A DNA stretch of 64,000 nt from Paraburkholderia polaris (GTDB taxonomy: Bacteria; Pseudomonadota; Gammaproteobacteria; Burkholderiales; Burkholderiaceae): assembly GCF_012927345.1 (NCBI RefSeq), contig NZ_JABBGJ010000045.1:27751-91750 (forward strand), written 5' to 3'. The number at the start of each line of letters is the position of its first letter. Position 1 is the first letter of the stretch. Both the position numbers and the translations under genes were made by a program. This document shows positions 1 to 9,250 of the stretch, piece after piece. Below the pieces are notes generated by a model. That model made no database searches and had not been told where the DNA came from. It worked only from the letters and a program-made list of their open reading frames with translations.

Positions 1-435
1 CCACGAGTAATACACGGTCGGTGCGGCGTACTGCTTGCCCTTATACGACGACGCTTCCTTCGTCGACGCATACATGTCGTTCCAACCGTTCTTCGCCCAG
101 TCGCCGCTCAGATCCTCGAACAGGCCGCGCTGCGCGTAATACGCCATCCGCTCGCCGTCATGCCAGTTGACGATATCGGGCGCGACGGTGGAGAGCCAAC
201 CGGGCAACTGGACTTTGTACGCTTCCTCATCGACGAACGACACCTTCACGTCGGTACCAGGATGCGTTTTCTTGAAGTCGTCGATGATCGACTGCCAGAC
301 GGCGCGTTGACTCGCGCCCTTGAACGCGATGTTGACCGCGAGCGTGCCGGCCTGCGCAGTGCTGACGACGGATGTCCCTGCGGCCGCCGCAGCCAGCGCG
401 AGTGCCAGCAGAATCTTGCGAGGTTTCAGTGCCAT
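1..435 (-). CDS. Sugar ABC transporter substrate-binding protein, N-terminal part (runs off the window)
   Basis: Only the first 145 codons are present; the gene continues past the left edge. It starts at 435 after a good ribosome-binding site (AAAGGAGA, read on the minus strand). The N-terminus is a Sec signal peptide: a basic MALKPRK start, an Ala/Leu-rich core and an AQA cleavage site near residue 29. The mature part (NIAFKGASQRAVWQSI, then a PDIVNWHDGERMAYYAQRG-type stretch) matches family 1 carbohydrate-binding periplasmic proteins. It follows the GH42 gene by 84 bp on the same strand, after the ATPase gene, so it is probably the receptor of the same importer, with permeases likely beyond the edge. 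The substrate is inferred only from the neighbouring beta-galactosidase, perhaps a galactoside. Confidence 0.85.
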   Translation of the reverse strand, partial: MALKPRKILLALALAAAAAGTSVVSTAQAGTLAVNIAFKGASQRAVWQSIIDDFKKTHPGTDVKVSFVDEEAYKVQLPGWLSTVAPDIVNWHDGERMAYYAQRGLFEDLSGDWAKNGWNDMYASTKEASSYKGKQYAAPTVYYSW

Positions 436-519
436 GTTGCTGTCTCCTTTATTCCTTGATTTTGCGTCGTTGTTGTTACTGCATGGAATACTTCGGAATC
501 CTTCGTTCAGCGCTTCAGA

Positions 520-2523
520 TCATTTTCCCGATCGATAGACGGCCACACCCTGCGGTTCGATAGCGCGTGAACCGATCACGAAAGCGTCGTCGGCGACATT
601 GGCCAGCGTGTGCGTCTGATCACCGTAGTTCAACACATAGGTCAGCGCACCACGACGGCTGATCCGCACGCTGTCGCCTAGCGATATCGTGTCGACGCCC
701 GCTTCCTTCGCGATCCGCGCGAACAGGCGGACGGTGAGCGCATCGTCGAACAGGCTCGCGAGGTAATGAAACGCGCCGCTTTTCACATAGGCGGGATGGC
801 CGTCAGCGAAACGGGCACGCACGTCGAGGAAAGAGTCCGTGGCACCGCTGCCGCCGTCGCCTTCGATAAAATCGCGCCAGTGGCGCGCGACGCCGTCCTC
901 CACGGTCGCGTCCTTGCCGTCCACCAGCCGCACTGGCTCGGTCACATTCGGCCGCATCGATTCAACGCGCCACACACGCAGCGGCAGCACAGAGGCGAGT
1001 GCGCCCGGAGGCAGGTTCGCAGGAATCTGCACATCCTGAGTCTTCGAACCGGTGCGCGGACCGAACACGACGTGCGCGCCCGAGCTTGCAAGCCGCGCGG
1101 CGAAATCGGCAGGCACGACCGGCAACGGCGGTACGACGATCAGACGATAGCCGTCGAGCGACGCATCGACCGGCACGATATCGACGTCGAGTCCGAGCGC
1201 GCGCAACGCCGAGTAATACTCGAATGCGAAGCGCGGATAGTGAAAGTCCGCGCCCTGCGGATGAATCTCGAAGAGCCACTTCGCTTCGTAGTCGTAGACG
1301 AGCGCGACCTTCGAGCGGATCGCGGCGTTGGCGTCGGCGTTCGCAGCGAGCACCGTGCGAATCTCCTCGGCGACCTGTGCGGCTTCATGGCCGCCGATGT
1401 CGAGCCGGTTATCGGGCGTATTCAAGCCGGCGTGCATCTGCTCCTGCGCAAACGGCGCCTGGCGCCAGCGGAAATACGACACGCAACCCGCCCCGTGCGC
1501 GAACGCCTCCCAACTCCACAGCCGCACCATGCCGGGCAGCGGCGCCGGATTCCACTGCGCCCAGTTCACCGGACCGGGCTGCTGCTCCATCACCCAGAAC
1601 GGCAGCTTCGACATGCCGCGGTACACGTCATGATTGAACGACGCGAAGTCGGGATGCCCACTGCGCAACCAGCGCGCCTTCACGTCCGGCGCAAACCACT
1701 GCTCTTCGAGCGCGCCGAGCGGATAACTGTCCCATGCCGCGACATCCAGATCGGCCGCGACCTTGTAGTGATCGAACTCGGAAAAGAGCTGCATGAAGTT
1801 GTGCGCGACCGGCCGGCCCGGCGAATACGCGCGGATGATCTCGACCTGCATGCGGTTGTAGCGCGCCACTTCGTCGGAGGCAAAGCGTCGGTAATCGAGC
1901 CGGTGCGACGGATGCGCCTCGGTGACGGTCGCCACCGGCGCGTCGATCTCGTCGAAGCTGCGGTATTCCATGCTCCAGAACACCGTGCCCCACGCGCGGT
2001 TCAAGGCATCGATCGTTTGATAGCGTGCCTTGAGCCATTCGCGAAAGCGCCCCACTGCCGCCGGCGAATAGCTGACCACCGTGTGATGGCAACCGAATTC
2101 GTTATCCGTCTGCCAGTACGCGACAGCCGGATGCTTGCCGTAACGCTGGGCGAGCGCCGTGCAGATTCGCTGCGATTCGACGAAATACGAAGGCGATGAG
2201 AAATCGTAATGACGGCGTGAGCCGAAGGCACGAGGCCGGCCGTCCGCACCGATCGGCAGAATATCCGGATGACGGTCGATCAGCCACTTGGGCGGCGTCG
2301 CCGTCGGCGTGCACATGACGACCTGCAGACCGGCTGCGCCGAGTACGTCGATCGCGCGATCCAGCCAGCTCCAGTCATATTCGCCGGGCGTTGGCTCCAT
2401 TCGGCTCCACGCAAATTCGGCGATTCGCACCTGCTCGATGCCGAGTGCTTTCATCCGGAGAGCGTCGTCTTCCCACATCGACTCCGGCCAGTGTTCCGGG
2501 TAATAACAGACTCCAAGGCGCAT
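520..2523 (-). CDS. Beta-galactosidase, glycoside hydrolase family 42
   Basis: Cytoplasmic retaining beta-galactosidase of 667 residues, the usual GH42 length. The N-terminus (MRLGVCYYPEHWPE) is the family hallmark. The acid/base glutamate is E142 in DNEFG and the nucleophile is probably E313 in VMEQQPGPVNW. A beta/alpha barrel, a trimerisation domain and a short beta-domain follow. The start at 2523 was preferred over an in-frame start 78 bp upstream because AGAGGA lies in front of it and because the longer form would overlap the ATPase gene. The gene begins 11 bp after the ATPase stop codon, so the two are co-transcribed. There is no signal peptide, so the substrate must be imported first, which fits the ABC genes on either side. 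Confidence 0.93.
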   Translation of the reverse strand: MRLGVCYYPEHWPESMWEDDALRMKALGIEQVRIAEFAWSRMEPTPGEYDWSWLDRAIDVLGAAGLQVVMCTPTATPPKWLIDRHPDILPIGADGRPRAFGSRRHYDFSSPSYFVESQRICTALAQRYGKHPAVAYWQTDNEFGCHHTVVSYSPAAVGRFREWLKARYQTIDALNRAWGTVFWSMEYRSFDEIDAPVATVTEAHPSHRLDYRRFASDEVARYNRMQVEIIRAYSPGRPVAHNFMQLFSEFDHYKVAADLDVAAWDSYPLGALEEQWFAPDVKARWLRSGHPDFASFNHDVYRGMSKLPFWVMEQQPGPVNWAQWNPAPLPGMVRLWSWEAFAHGAGCVSYFRWRQAPFAQEQMHAGLNTPDNRLDIGGHEAAQVAEEIRTVLAANADANAAIRSKVALVYDYEAKWLFEIHPQGADFHYPRFAFEYYSALRALGLDVDIVPVDASLDGYRLIVVPPLPVVPADFAARLASSGAHVVFGPRTGSKTQDVQIPANLPPGALASVLPLRVWRVESMRPNVTEPVRLVDGKDATVEDGVARHWRDFIEGDGGSGATDSFLDVRARFADGHPAYVKSGAFHYLASLFDDALTVRLFARIAKEAGVDTISLGDSVRISRRGALTYVLNYGDQTHTLANVADDAFVIGSRAIEPQGVAVYRSGK

Positions 2524-2534
2524 CCGAATGTCCT

Positions 2535-3692
2535 CTATGCGTAGTGTTCGACGGATTCGAGCAAAGCAGCGGCAAAGCCGTCTTCGGTAAACAAATGGCA
2601 AGCGCGGGTGGGGACACGCAAGCTTGCGCGGTCGCCGGGCGCGAGGCGTGTGTCGCCTGGCGCCTTGGCGATCAGCGCGGCGCCGCCGGGCTGATCGAGG
2701 TGGACATAGCTGTGCTCGCCCAGCTGTTCGACGAGTGACACGGTGCGGGTCAGAACGGCGTCCTGCGCGTTGTCAGCAGTTGCCGCGTCGATGAACTCCA
2801 GGTGTTCCGGTCGCACGCCGAGCGTGACGGGTTGCGACGTCTGGAGTCCATCGCCGCTGACCGGCGCGCGTACGTTTTCGGACGTGTCGTCGAGCGTGAC
2901 GATCACGCCGTGCGGATCGACCGACACCACCCGTCCCGGCAAAAAGTTCATGCGCGGCGACCCGATGAAACCGGCAACGAAGCGGCTCCTCGGACGGTGA
3001 TACAACTCGAGCGGCGCGCCGATCTGCGCGATGCTGCCGTAGCGCTCGGTGTCCTTGCCCGCGTGCAGCAGCACGATCTTGTCGGCGAGCGTCATGGCTT
3101 CGATCTGGTCGTGCGTGACGTATACGACGCTGGCTTTGGCGAACTGCTTATGCAGCCGCGCGATCTCGATGCGGGTCTGGCCACGCAGCGTCGCATCGAG
3201 ATTGGAAAGCGGTTCGTCGAACAGAAACACACCCGGCTCGCGCACGATAGCCCGGCCAATCGCCACGCGTTGCCGCTGCCCGCCGGACAGTGCCTTCGGC
3301 TGGCGCTCGAGCAGCGCCTCCAGTTGCAGGATTCGCGCGGCTTCCCGTACCTTGCGATCGATTTCGTCTTTCGGGGTTTTAGCGAGCTTGAGGCCGAATG
3401 CCATGTTCTCGAACACGGTCATATGCGGGAACAGTGCGTAGCTCTGGAACACCATCGCCACACCACGCTGGGCGGCCGGTACGTCGTTGACGAGGCGGCC
3501 GGCGATCGACAGGTCGCCGTCGGTCACGTCTTCGAGGCCGGCGATCATCCGCAGCAAGGTGGACTTGCCGCAGCCGGACGGACCGAGAAACACGCAGAAC
3601 TCGTTCTCGCCGATCTCCAGATCGACATCGCGGATCACCAGCGCGCCGTCGCCATACGCCTTCTGCACGCCTCTCAACGAAATGCTCGCCAT
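2535..3692 (-). CDS. Sugar ABC transporter ATP-binding protein (MalK/UgpC type)
   Basis: ATPase of a CUT1-type sugar importer, 385 residues. The Walker A motif GPSGCGKST is at 37-45, the signature LSGGQRQR at 135-142 and Walker B VFLFDEP at about 155-161, with an H-loop in VTHDQ. A C-terminal OB-fold (TOBE) region after residue 240 is typical of MalK/UgpC proteins and is often regulatory. It is the first gene of a minus-strand operon (ATPase, GH42, binding protein). Its promoter region faces the divergent LacI gene and carries two perfect palindromes, so sugar-responsive repression by that regulator is likely. Confidence 0.93.
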   Translation of the reverse strand: MASISLRGVQKAYGDGALVIRDVDLEIGENEFCVFLGPSGCGKSTLLRMIAGLEDVTDGDLSIAGRLVNDVPAAQRGVAMVFQSYALFPHMTVFENMAFGLKLAKTPKDEIDRKVREAARILQLEALLERQPKALSGGQRQRVAIGRAIVREPGVFLFDEPLSNLDATLRGQTRIEIARLHKQFAKASVVYVTHDQIEAMTLADKIVLLHAGKDTERYGSIAQIGAPLELYHRPRSRFVAGFIGSPRMNFLPGRVVSVDPHGVIVTLDDTSENVRAPVSGDGLQTSQPVTLGVRPEHLEFIDAATADNAQDAVLTRTVSLVEQLGEHSYVHLDQPGGAALIAKAPGDTRLAPGDRASLRVPTRACHLFTEDGFAAALLESVEHYA

Positions 3693-3729
3693 TGCATCGA
3701 CTCCGTGATTTAATCGGCTCGATGTCGGA

Positions 3730-3745
3730 GATTAAGCGCTTAATC
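3730..3745. promoter_or_regulatory. Probable LacI-family operator 1
   Basis: Perfect 16-bp palindrome GATTAAGC/GCTTAATC with a central CG, the usual form of LacI/GalR operators. It lies 37 bp upstream of the ATPase start and 139 bp upstream of the lacI-like start, between the divergent genes, so it could control both. Binding by the adjacent regulator is inferred. Confidence 0.7.
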
Positions 3746-3762
3746 AGCAGAGCCGAAAAAAT

Positions 3763-3778
3763 CGATCGCATGCGATCG
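3763..3778. promoter_or_regulatory. Second perfect palindrome, possible operator 2
   Basis: Perfect 16-bp palindrome CGATCGCA/TGCGATCG, 17 bp after the first. The half-site sequence differs from operator 1, so it may belong to another factor or be the autoregulatory site of the LacI-type gene. Function is inferred from position only. Confidence 0.45.
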
Positions 3779-3884
3779 CTGGGCCTTGCCTGTCTCCGAT
3801 ATCGTTTTGTCTGTGCGGCAAATGGTGCCGCGCCTTTGGCTGCGATGCAAATGTCGAACAGCCATCCCAAATATTGAAAATGCC

Positions 3885-4922
3885 ATGACCACCCTTAGCG
3901 AAGTCGCGCGTCACGCCAGCGTCACCCCTGCCACGGTATCGAACGTGCTGCGCAATCGCGGCCGGGTCGGCGCGACCACCCGGCAGCGGGTGCTGGACGC
4001 CGTCGAGGCGCTCGGCTACCGCCCCCATCTGGCCGCCCGCGCGCTCGCCGAAGGCCGCGCGCCGACGCTGGCGTTGATGGTGTCGAGCATTGCCAATCCG
4101 TTCTATCCGGAGTTCGCGCTCGCGGTCGAACGCGCGGCGCGCAGCAGCGGCCACTTCGTGATCATCTGCAATACGAACGAAGATCCGCTAACCGGGCGGG
4201 CGTATCTCGACCAGATCGCCGGAACGCTTTCCGAGGGCGTGCTCGTGACCAATGCGAACCTCGATTTTACGGACCTTCATACCACCGAATCGCGTGGCAC
4301 GCCCGTGGTGCTGTGCATGTGGGAACGGCCCAATGAGCCGCCGGGGTTGCCGTGCGTCGCGGTCGATTTTCGTCTGGCCGGCGAATTAGCCGGCACGCAT
4401 CTGCTAGCGCTCGGCCATCGGCGGATCGGTGCGATTGTCGGCAGCAAGGCCTCGGGGATTCACGCGGCCCGCTATGAAGGTTTTGTCGATGCGCTGCGGG
4501 CGGCCGGCGCGCCGAAAGGTCGCGTCAAGCATGCGCCCGATACGATGCAAGGCGGCTACACCGCGGCGCGCGCGCTGCTGGAAGCCGATCCGACACTCAC
4601 CGCGATCTTCGCGACCAACGATCTGCCGGCGCTCGGCGCGATGCACGCCGCCGCCGATCTCGGCTTGAATGTGCCGGGCGATCTGTCCGTGATCGGCATT
4701 ACCGATATTCAACTGGCGCGCGAGTCACGGCCCGCATTGACGACGGTCGCCGTGCCGACCGTCGAAGTCGCCGATCTCGCGGTATCGCTGCTGCGCGAAC
4801 TGATCGAATCGTCGTATGGGCAAGCGGGTCGCCAGGCCGCGGCAAACGTGCCGATGCGGATTTCCTCCGCGCCGAAACTGGTTGTGCGCGCATCAACCGC
4901 AGCGCCGCGTCAGGCGCGTTAA
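3885..4922 (+). CDS. LacI/GalR-family transcriptional regulator
   Basis: 345-residue repressor-type protein. The N-terminal LacI helix-turn-helix (TLSEVARHASVTPATVSNVL) is followed by the hinge helix GYRPHLAARAL. The rest is a periplasmic-binding-protein-like sensor domain with the usual NPFYPEF and VIGITDI landmarks. The start at 3885 puts the HTH at residues 2-21 as in the family; the longer in-frame form would add 33 unrelated residues. It is divergent from the sugar ABC/GH42 operon, with palindromic operators between them. The inferred role is substrate-responsive repression of that operon. Confidence 0.92.
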   Translation: MTTLSEVARHASVTPATVSNVLRNRGRVGATTRQRVLDAVEALGYRPHLAARALAEGRAPTLALMVSSIANPFYPEFALAVERAARSSGHFVIICNTNEDPLTGRAYLDQIAGTLSEGVLVTNANLDFTDLHTTESRGTPVVLCMWERPNEPPGLPCVAVDFRLAGELAGTHLLALGHRRIGAIVGSKASGIHAARYEGFVDALRAAGAPKGRVKHAPDTMQGGYTAARALLEADPTLTAIFATNDLPALGAMHAAADLGLNVPGDLSVIGITDIQLARESRPALTTVAVPTVEVADLAVSLLRELIESSYGQAGRQAAANVPMRISSAPKLVVRASTAAPRQAR

Positions 4923-5285
4923 ATGACGCAGGCGAAAACCGCCCTGGTCGAGTCCCCGTTTGCCGCGAGGCATCACCTCTTGTGACGCGCCGGTCGCAGC
5001 AGCGAAGACCGGGCAGCAGGTCCGCCCGGCCACCGCGCCTATGCCCATGTGGCCGTAACAGCATCGCCGACGTTACGTAGCGAACCCCGCACCCACCCGT
5101 CCCCGCCTCTGGCCCACCGCCCGCAAACACCCGTATCAAGCGGTTCCGCGGCAAAAACACCACTTCGATCAAACGATCCATGCAGTTGGCACGGTCCCTG
5201 CAATAAAGCAGGAAAAGGCCGAGCGCCGGCAGGACACACATGCCACCTGCGCTCCCCAACCGGCCTGGCCTTGGCCATAACAAGC
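4923..5285. other. Intergenic region, no gene seen
   Basis: 363 bp between the LacI gene and the ycgR-like gene. Open frames here are short or are N-terminal extensions of the downstream gene without family support. I saw no strong terminator and no clear sigma-28 promoter, although the downstream motility gene might be expected to have one. Confidence 0.5.
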
Positions 5286-6062
5286 ATGGATATTCAAATG
5301 ATTGCCGATCTTCTGCTGGACGCCGATGTCGCCGAACAGATCACCGACGCAGACTCGGACTTCGCGCAGCGCCATCCCTTGCAAATCGCAGTCTGCCTGC
5401 GCAAGCTTATGGCCGGACAGGACTTCGTGACGGTGGAATTCAACGGCCGCCAAATCGTTACGCAAATGCTCAATGTCGATTCGCGCAATGCTCGCTTTAT
5501 CTTCGACGCCGGCAGTGTGGAGGCAGACAATTACGCGCTTCCGGCCGCGCGCCAGTTGATCTTTCGCAGTTTGCCGGGTGGCATTCGCACGGAGTTCACG
5601 ACGCTCAACGCAGACCCAATCATGTTCGAAGGACGCCCGGCGTTCGAGGCATCCTTCCCCTCGCTCCTGTACTACGTTCAACGCCGTGAATTCTTCCGCG
5701 TGCAAACGCCCGTGCTGGATCCGTACATCGCTAGCGGGCCGTATGCGGACGGTGGTTCGTTCCGGCTGGAACTGCAGGATCTTTCATTGGGCGGTGTGGC
5801 GTTGAAAACCGCCGATACCCGCTTCGGCTCGCTTGAAAGCGGCACGGTATTGCGCGACGTTGCGCTGCAACTCGGCAGCTTCGGTACCCTTCGGCTCGAT
5901 CTGGAAATCGTCGCGCCCCGGCAATTGACCACGCCGAAGGGCGATCTGCGCTTCGTGATCGGCTGCAAGTTCGTGCAGACGCCAGGGCCGGCTGAGCGGA
6001 CCTTGCAGCGGGTCGTCACCCAGCTCGAAACGAAGCGTCAAACGCTCGCGCCGCGCGGGTAA
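5286..6062 (+). CDS. ycgR: Flagellar brake protein YcgR-like, PilZ domain (c-di-GMP effector)
   Basis: 258 residues, the usual YcgR length. The N-terminal YcgR domain covers about residues 10-115 and the C-terminal PilZ domain about 125-245. The c-di-GMP-binding motifs are visible: RxxxR at R134-R138 within QRREFFR, and DxSxxG at D165-G170. In enterobacteria YcgR binds the flagellar motor when c-di-GMP is high and slows swimming; the same role is inferred here. The start at 5286 gives the family N-terminus; the longer frame beginning at 5049 adds 79 Pro/Arg-rich residues and was rejected. The flagellar master regulators flhDC lie about 42 kb away. Confidence 0.85.
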   Translation: MDIQMIADLLLDADVAEQITDADSDFAQRHPLQIAVCLRKLMAGQDFVTVEFNGRQIVTQMLNVDSRNARFIFDAGSVEADNYALPAARQLIFRSLPGGIRTEFTTLNADPIMFEGRPAFEASFPSLLYYVQRREFFRVQTPVLDPYIASGPYADGGSFRLELQDLSLGGVALKTADTRFGSLESGTVLRDVALQLGSFGTLRLDLEIVAPRQLTTPKGDLRFVIGCKFVQTPGPAERTLQRVVTQLETKRQTLAPRG

Positions 6063-6084
6063 GCTCCTGCGGGTAAGGCCCTTC

Positions 6085-6130
6085 AAGCAGGAACTGCTTT
6101 GGAATCGCGTCGGATTCCAAACCGGGTTGC
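6085..6130. repeat. Structured repeat, copy A (hairpin cluster)
   Basis: Between the convergent ends of ycgR and the ureidoglycolate lyase-like gene. A small hairpin AAGCAG-gaa-CTGCTT at 6085-6099 is followed by TGGAATC-N6-GATTCCA at 6100-6119 and AACC-g-GGTT. The 31 bp beginning at 6100 match 25 of 31 positions at 9481, and the arms differ by compensatory changes. It could be a REP-like element or an RNA-level terminator. Confidence 0.55.
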
Positions 6131-6145
6131 TGAACCTCGACACCG

Positions 6146-6712
6146 TCATTGCTGCGTCGAAGCCTGTATGAGGCCGCGCGCGCCGACCAGTTGGTACGGC
6201 GGAATCTGTCGAATCGTGCTTTCGCCAGCGGGAGCGCCTGTGAGCAGATGGACTGCAAGGTCGAATGTCGTCGAGCGGCGCGTAAGCATGAGGCACGTCA
6301 CTTCGTCCTGCAATGCACGCGTGGCGTGCCAGCAGCGCGGCCGCATGCAGATCCCCTCCCCGACGGGCACCCTGAAAGCTGCCAGTGAATCAAGGTTCGG
6401 GTGCCCGTCCGGGGTACTCGTCGCGACAATCTGAACGAGAGGTCCGGTTAGCGGCACCACGGCCTGCTCAGTGAGCCAATGCGTCTCGAGCTTCATCACC
6501 TCGGCTTCACAATCGCGGTATCTGACCCACAGAATTTCAGGATCTCCGGACGCTCCGGCATCGAACAGATGCTCACGCCAGAAATCGGAAGACGGGCTTG
6601 CAAACGAAGGCGCCGCGCTATCCTCCGGAAACGGCTTGCCTAACATCCATCCATAGGGTTCGAAAGCGCCGGCAGTAAGCGGTTGAATGGTCAGAGGCGT
6701 TGCAGTCGGCAT
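6146..6712 (-). CDS. Ureidoglycolate lyase-like protein (AllA family)
   Basis: 188 residues of the AllA cupin-like family. The N-terminus (IQPLTAGAFEPYGWMLG) and the core (ETHWLTEQAVVPLTG, then MRPRCWHATRALQDEVTCLMLTRRST) match ureidoglycolate amidohydrolase/lyase proteins, which release urea from ureidoglycolate late in allantoin breakdown. It lies 46 bp behind a LysR gene on the same strand and is probably co-transcribed with it. No other purine or allantoin gene is visible nearby, so it may act on a related ureido acid. The ribosome-binding site is weak. Confidence 0.75.
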   Translation of the reverse strand: MPTATPLTIQPLTAGAFEPYGWMLGKPFPEDSAAPSFASPSSDFWREHLFDAGASGDPEILWVRYRDCEAEVMKLETHWLTEQAVVPLTGPLVQIVATSTPDGHPNLDSLAAFRVPVGEGICMRPRCWHATRALQDEVTCLMLTRRSTTFDLAVHLLTGAPAGESTIRQIPPYQLVGARGLIQASTQQ

Positions 6713-6758
6713 CTCGGTTCAGGCCTTTGATGATCGAAGAAAAGCATTGCGGGGGCAC

Positions 6759-7703
6759 TCAATGAGGCGGCAGCGCTTCATCGGTGTCTGGAAAGAGCGC
6801 CATATCTGGACCGTTCTCAAGGCTGAACTCTCGCATGACCTTTAGCGCCAGATGCATGATCGACTCGCATAACAAACTGTCCGGACTTCGCCGGAAAGAT
6901 GCAAAAAGCGGGAGTTCCGGGACTCGATGCGTCACTTTCAGCAGTTGCAGATGACCGGACTCCAGCTCGCGGGTCACGAAAGCTGTCGGCAGAACCGCAA
7001 TACCAAAACCGTCGAGTACGAGCCTGATAATCGCCGCGACCGAAGACACGCAATTGATTTGCACGTGCGGCTCGCCGGCGGCTGCAAACAGGCCGGCGAC
7101 AAACACATGCGGCGATGAATGACGGGCAAAGCTCACAATCGGAAAGCTCGCCAGCTCAGCTTCCGATAGCGCTTCAGCCGACAGATTCAGCGATGGACTC
7201 GCCACCCATCGCATTGGCAAAGCGCCGAGCGAAACATTTTCCGCGTCAGCACCTGCGACTGCCGTGCTCAAAAAAGCGATATCCACGTTGCCATTAACCA
7301 GCTGCATGGACAGATTCGTCGAGGTGTCGCAGGTCAGCTCAATCGTCAGGTTCGGATATTCGTCCCGCACTCGCCGTAATAACTCGGGAAGCCACGTATG
7401 CACGACGGATTCCATCACGCCGACCCGCAACAACCCACTCACATGAGAGCGGTCGCTTACGCTCGCGAGCATGTCGTTCGTGAGTTTCAGAATCTGCTCA
7501 GCGAAGACCAGCGCTTTGGTCCCTTCCTGGGTCAGCTTGACGTCGCGCGGTCCCCGATCGAATAGACGTACGCCGAATTCCTGCTCGAGCGCAGATATCC
7601 GACTGGAAATTGCGGCCTGTGTGGCATGCAAGCGCTCCGCTGTCAGCCGGAAATTGCGCAGCTTTGCAAGCCATACAAACGTTTCTAGAAAACGGACATT
7701 CAT
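6759..7703 (-). CDS. LysR-family transcriptional regulator
   Basis: 314 residues. The N-terminal LysR winged HTH (MNVRFLETFVWLAKLRNFRLTAERLHATQ...) is followed by a periplasmic-binding-like effector domain from about residue 90. The start at 7703, preceded by AAGGCG, was chosen over an extension of 14 residues because LysR proteins begin directly with this helix. It is followed at 46 bp by the ureidoglycolate lyase-like gene and is divergent from the Liv-type binding protein at 8003. It probably regulates one or both; its ligand is unknown. Confidence 0.88.
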   Translation of the reverse strand: MNVRFLETFVWLAKLRNFRLTAERLHATQAAISSRISALEQEFGVRLFDRGPRDVKLTQEGTKALVFAEQILKLTNDMLASVSDRSHVSGLLRVGVMESVVHTWLPELLRRVRDEYPNLTIELTCDTSTNLSMQLVNGNVDIAFLSTAVAGADAENVSLGALPMRWVASPSLNLSAEALSEAELASFPIVSFARHSSPHVFVAGLFAAAGEPHVQINCVSSVAAIIRLVLDGFGIAVLPTAFVTRELESGHLQLLKVTHRVPELPLFASFRRSPDSLLCESIMHLALKVMREFSLENGPDMALFPDTDEALPPH

Positions 7704-8002
7704 CAGACGCCTTGTACAGTCAACGGACGCACACTCAGGTTCCACGTATTGCGCCCGCGCAAACGGACAGCTTCAGTGCATTGGCAGAGTTTAGCGCCGC
7801 AAAATCAGGCCTGTGACAACAAAAACTGGCCGCCTGGAACAACTTTTCGTTGTGACTGGCGCGGCACAACGCCAAAGGGGCAGCCTATCGGGACAGCCCT
7901 GGGGGCAATCAGATTTATCTATCGCCGGTCAATAAAATAAGTCGTTGGACGGAAGAATTTGGCGTTCGAATACTCATTGAACCGAAAACCAAGGAGCCGC
8001 CC

Positions 8003-9160
8003 ATGTCACCCTCGTTCAACAAATTGAATCGGACGCTGCAAACGACCGCCACTGCGCTGTTGCTGGGCGCAGGCAGCGCCAGCTTCGCCGCAGAGCCGGC
8101 CGTGATCCTGATTGGTCATGCCGCGCCCTTGACAGGGCAGCTCGCGCATATGGGTAAGGACAGCGAAAATGCGGCGCGGCTTGCCATCGACGAGATCAAC
8201 AGCCAGCATCCGGTCATCGGCGGCAAGGCGGTCCGTCTGCAGCTCGACGCTCAGGACGACGCTGCCGACCCACGCACAGGTACTCAAGTTGCCCAGAAGC
8301 TCGTTGACGATGGCGTGGTCGCCGTAGTCGGCGATATCAACTCTGGGGTGTCGATCCCGGCATCAAAGATCTACAGCGAGGCCAGTCTCGTGCAGATCTC
8401 GCAAGGCTCGACCAATCCCACCTATACGCTGCAGGGCTTCAAAACGACCTTCCGCGTCGTCGCGACCGACGCACTGCAAGGGCCGGCACTGGCTCGCTAC
8501 GCAGTCGACACAATGCACGCAAAGCGAATTGCAATCGTGGACGACTCAACCGCATATGGACAGGGCCTCGCGCAGGAATTTGAAAAAGCAGCAAAAGCAC
8601 AAGGCGCCGTTATCGTGACCCACGAAGCGACGACCGATAAAGCCGTCGACTTCCGAGCGATTCTGACGAAAATCAAAGGTCTGAAGCCCGACGCAATCAT
8701 GTATGGCGGCTCGGACGCAACGGCCGGCCCGCTGGCGAAACAGGCGGCGAACCTCGGCATCACCGCAAAGGTGCTGGGGGGCGACGGTGCCTGCACGGAT
8801 AACATGACTCAACTTGCCGGCAGCGCAATTGGCAACGTGACCTGTTCAGAAGCCGGACTTGCCTTGTCAAAAATGCCAAAGGGTCAAGACTTTGACAAGC
8901 GATACGTAGCGCGCTTCCGAACACCGATAGACGCCTACGCCCCGTTCACGTATGACGCCGTCTACGTTATTTATGACGCAATAAAGCGAGCGAATTCGAC
9001 CGACCGGTCGAAAATCCTCGCAGCGATGCCCGCCACCAGCTATGACGGCGTGATCGGGCATATTGCGTTTGACCCGCACGGCGACCTGCGGGACGCCGCG
9101 ATCACGATCTACCAGTTTAAGGACAACAAGAAGACCGTGATGGATGTCATCAGAATGTGA
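8003..9160 (+). CDS. Branched-chain amino-acid type ABC transporter substrate-binding protein (LivJ/LivK family)
   Basis: 385 residues with a Sec signal peptide (cleavage near ASFA/AEP, about residue 29). The mature receptor starts with VILIGHAAPLTGQLAHMGKD, the family signature, with the ligand-binding QGSTNPTYT region near residue 140 and GGDGACTDNM near 255. AAGGAGCC precedes the start. No permease or ATPase genes follow, and a hairpin after the gene suggests transcription ends there, so this is an orphan receptor. Given the divergent LysR and AllA-like genes, the ligand may be a ureido or amino acid compound; this is inference. Confidence 0.88.
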   Translation: MSPSFNKLNRTLQTTATALLLGAGSASFAAEPAVILIGHAAPLTGQLAHMGKDSENAARLAIDEINSQHPVIGGKAVRLQLDAQDDAADPRTGTQVAQKLVDDGVVAVVGDINSGVSIPASKIYSEASLVQISQGSTNPTYTLQGFKTTFRVVATDALQGPALARYAVDTMHAKRIAIVDDSTAYGQGLAQEFEKAAKAQGAVIVTHEATTDKAVDFRAILTKIKGLKPDAIMYGGSDATAGPLAKQAANLGITAKVLGGDGACTDNMTQLAGSAIGNVTCSEAGLALSKMPKGQDFDKRYVARFRTPIDAYAPFTYDAVYVIYDAIKRANSTDRSKILAAMPATSYDGVIGHIAFDPHGDLRDAAITIYQFKDNKKTVMDVIRM

Positions 9161-9221
9161 TCCGGCTGGAAGGGACGGCTATTGCGTACATGGCGGTACG
9201 CTCGGCCGCCACTGAAAAACC

Positions 9222-9250
9222 TTCGCGACGGCGGCCCATACCGTCGCGAA
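9222..9250 (+). terminator. Probable terminator after the LivK-like gene
   Basis: Perfect 10-bp stem TTCGCGACGG/CCGTCGCGAA with a 9-base loop, 62 bp after the stop codon. There is only a weak T tract (CCCCTTAA), so termination may be partial. Confidence 0.55.

Noticed and set aside
766..2199. Plus-strand frame of 477 codons opposite the GH42 gene
   Set aside because: Shadow of beta-galactosidase, which has catalytic motifs and a ribosome-binding site.
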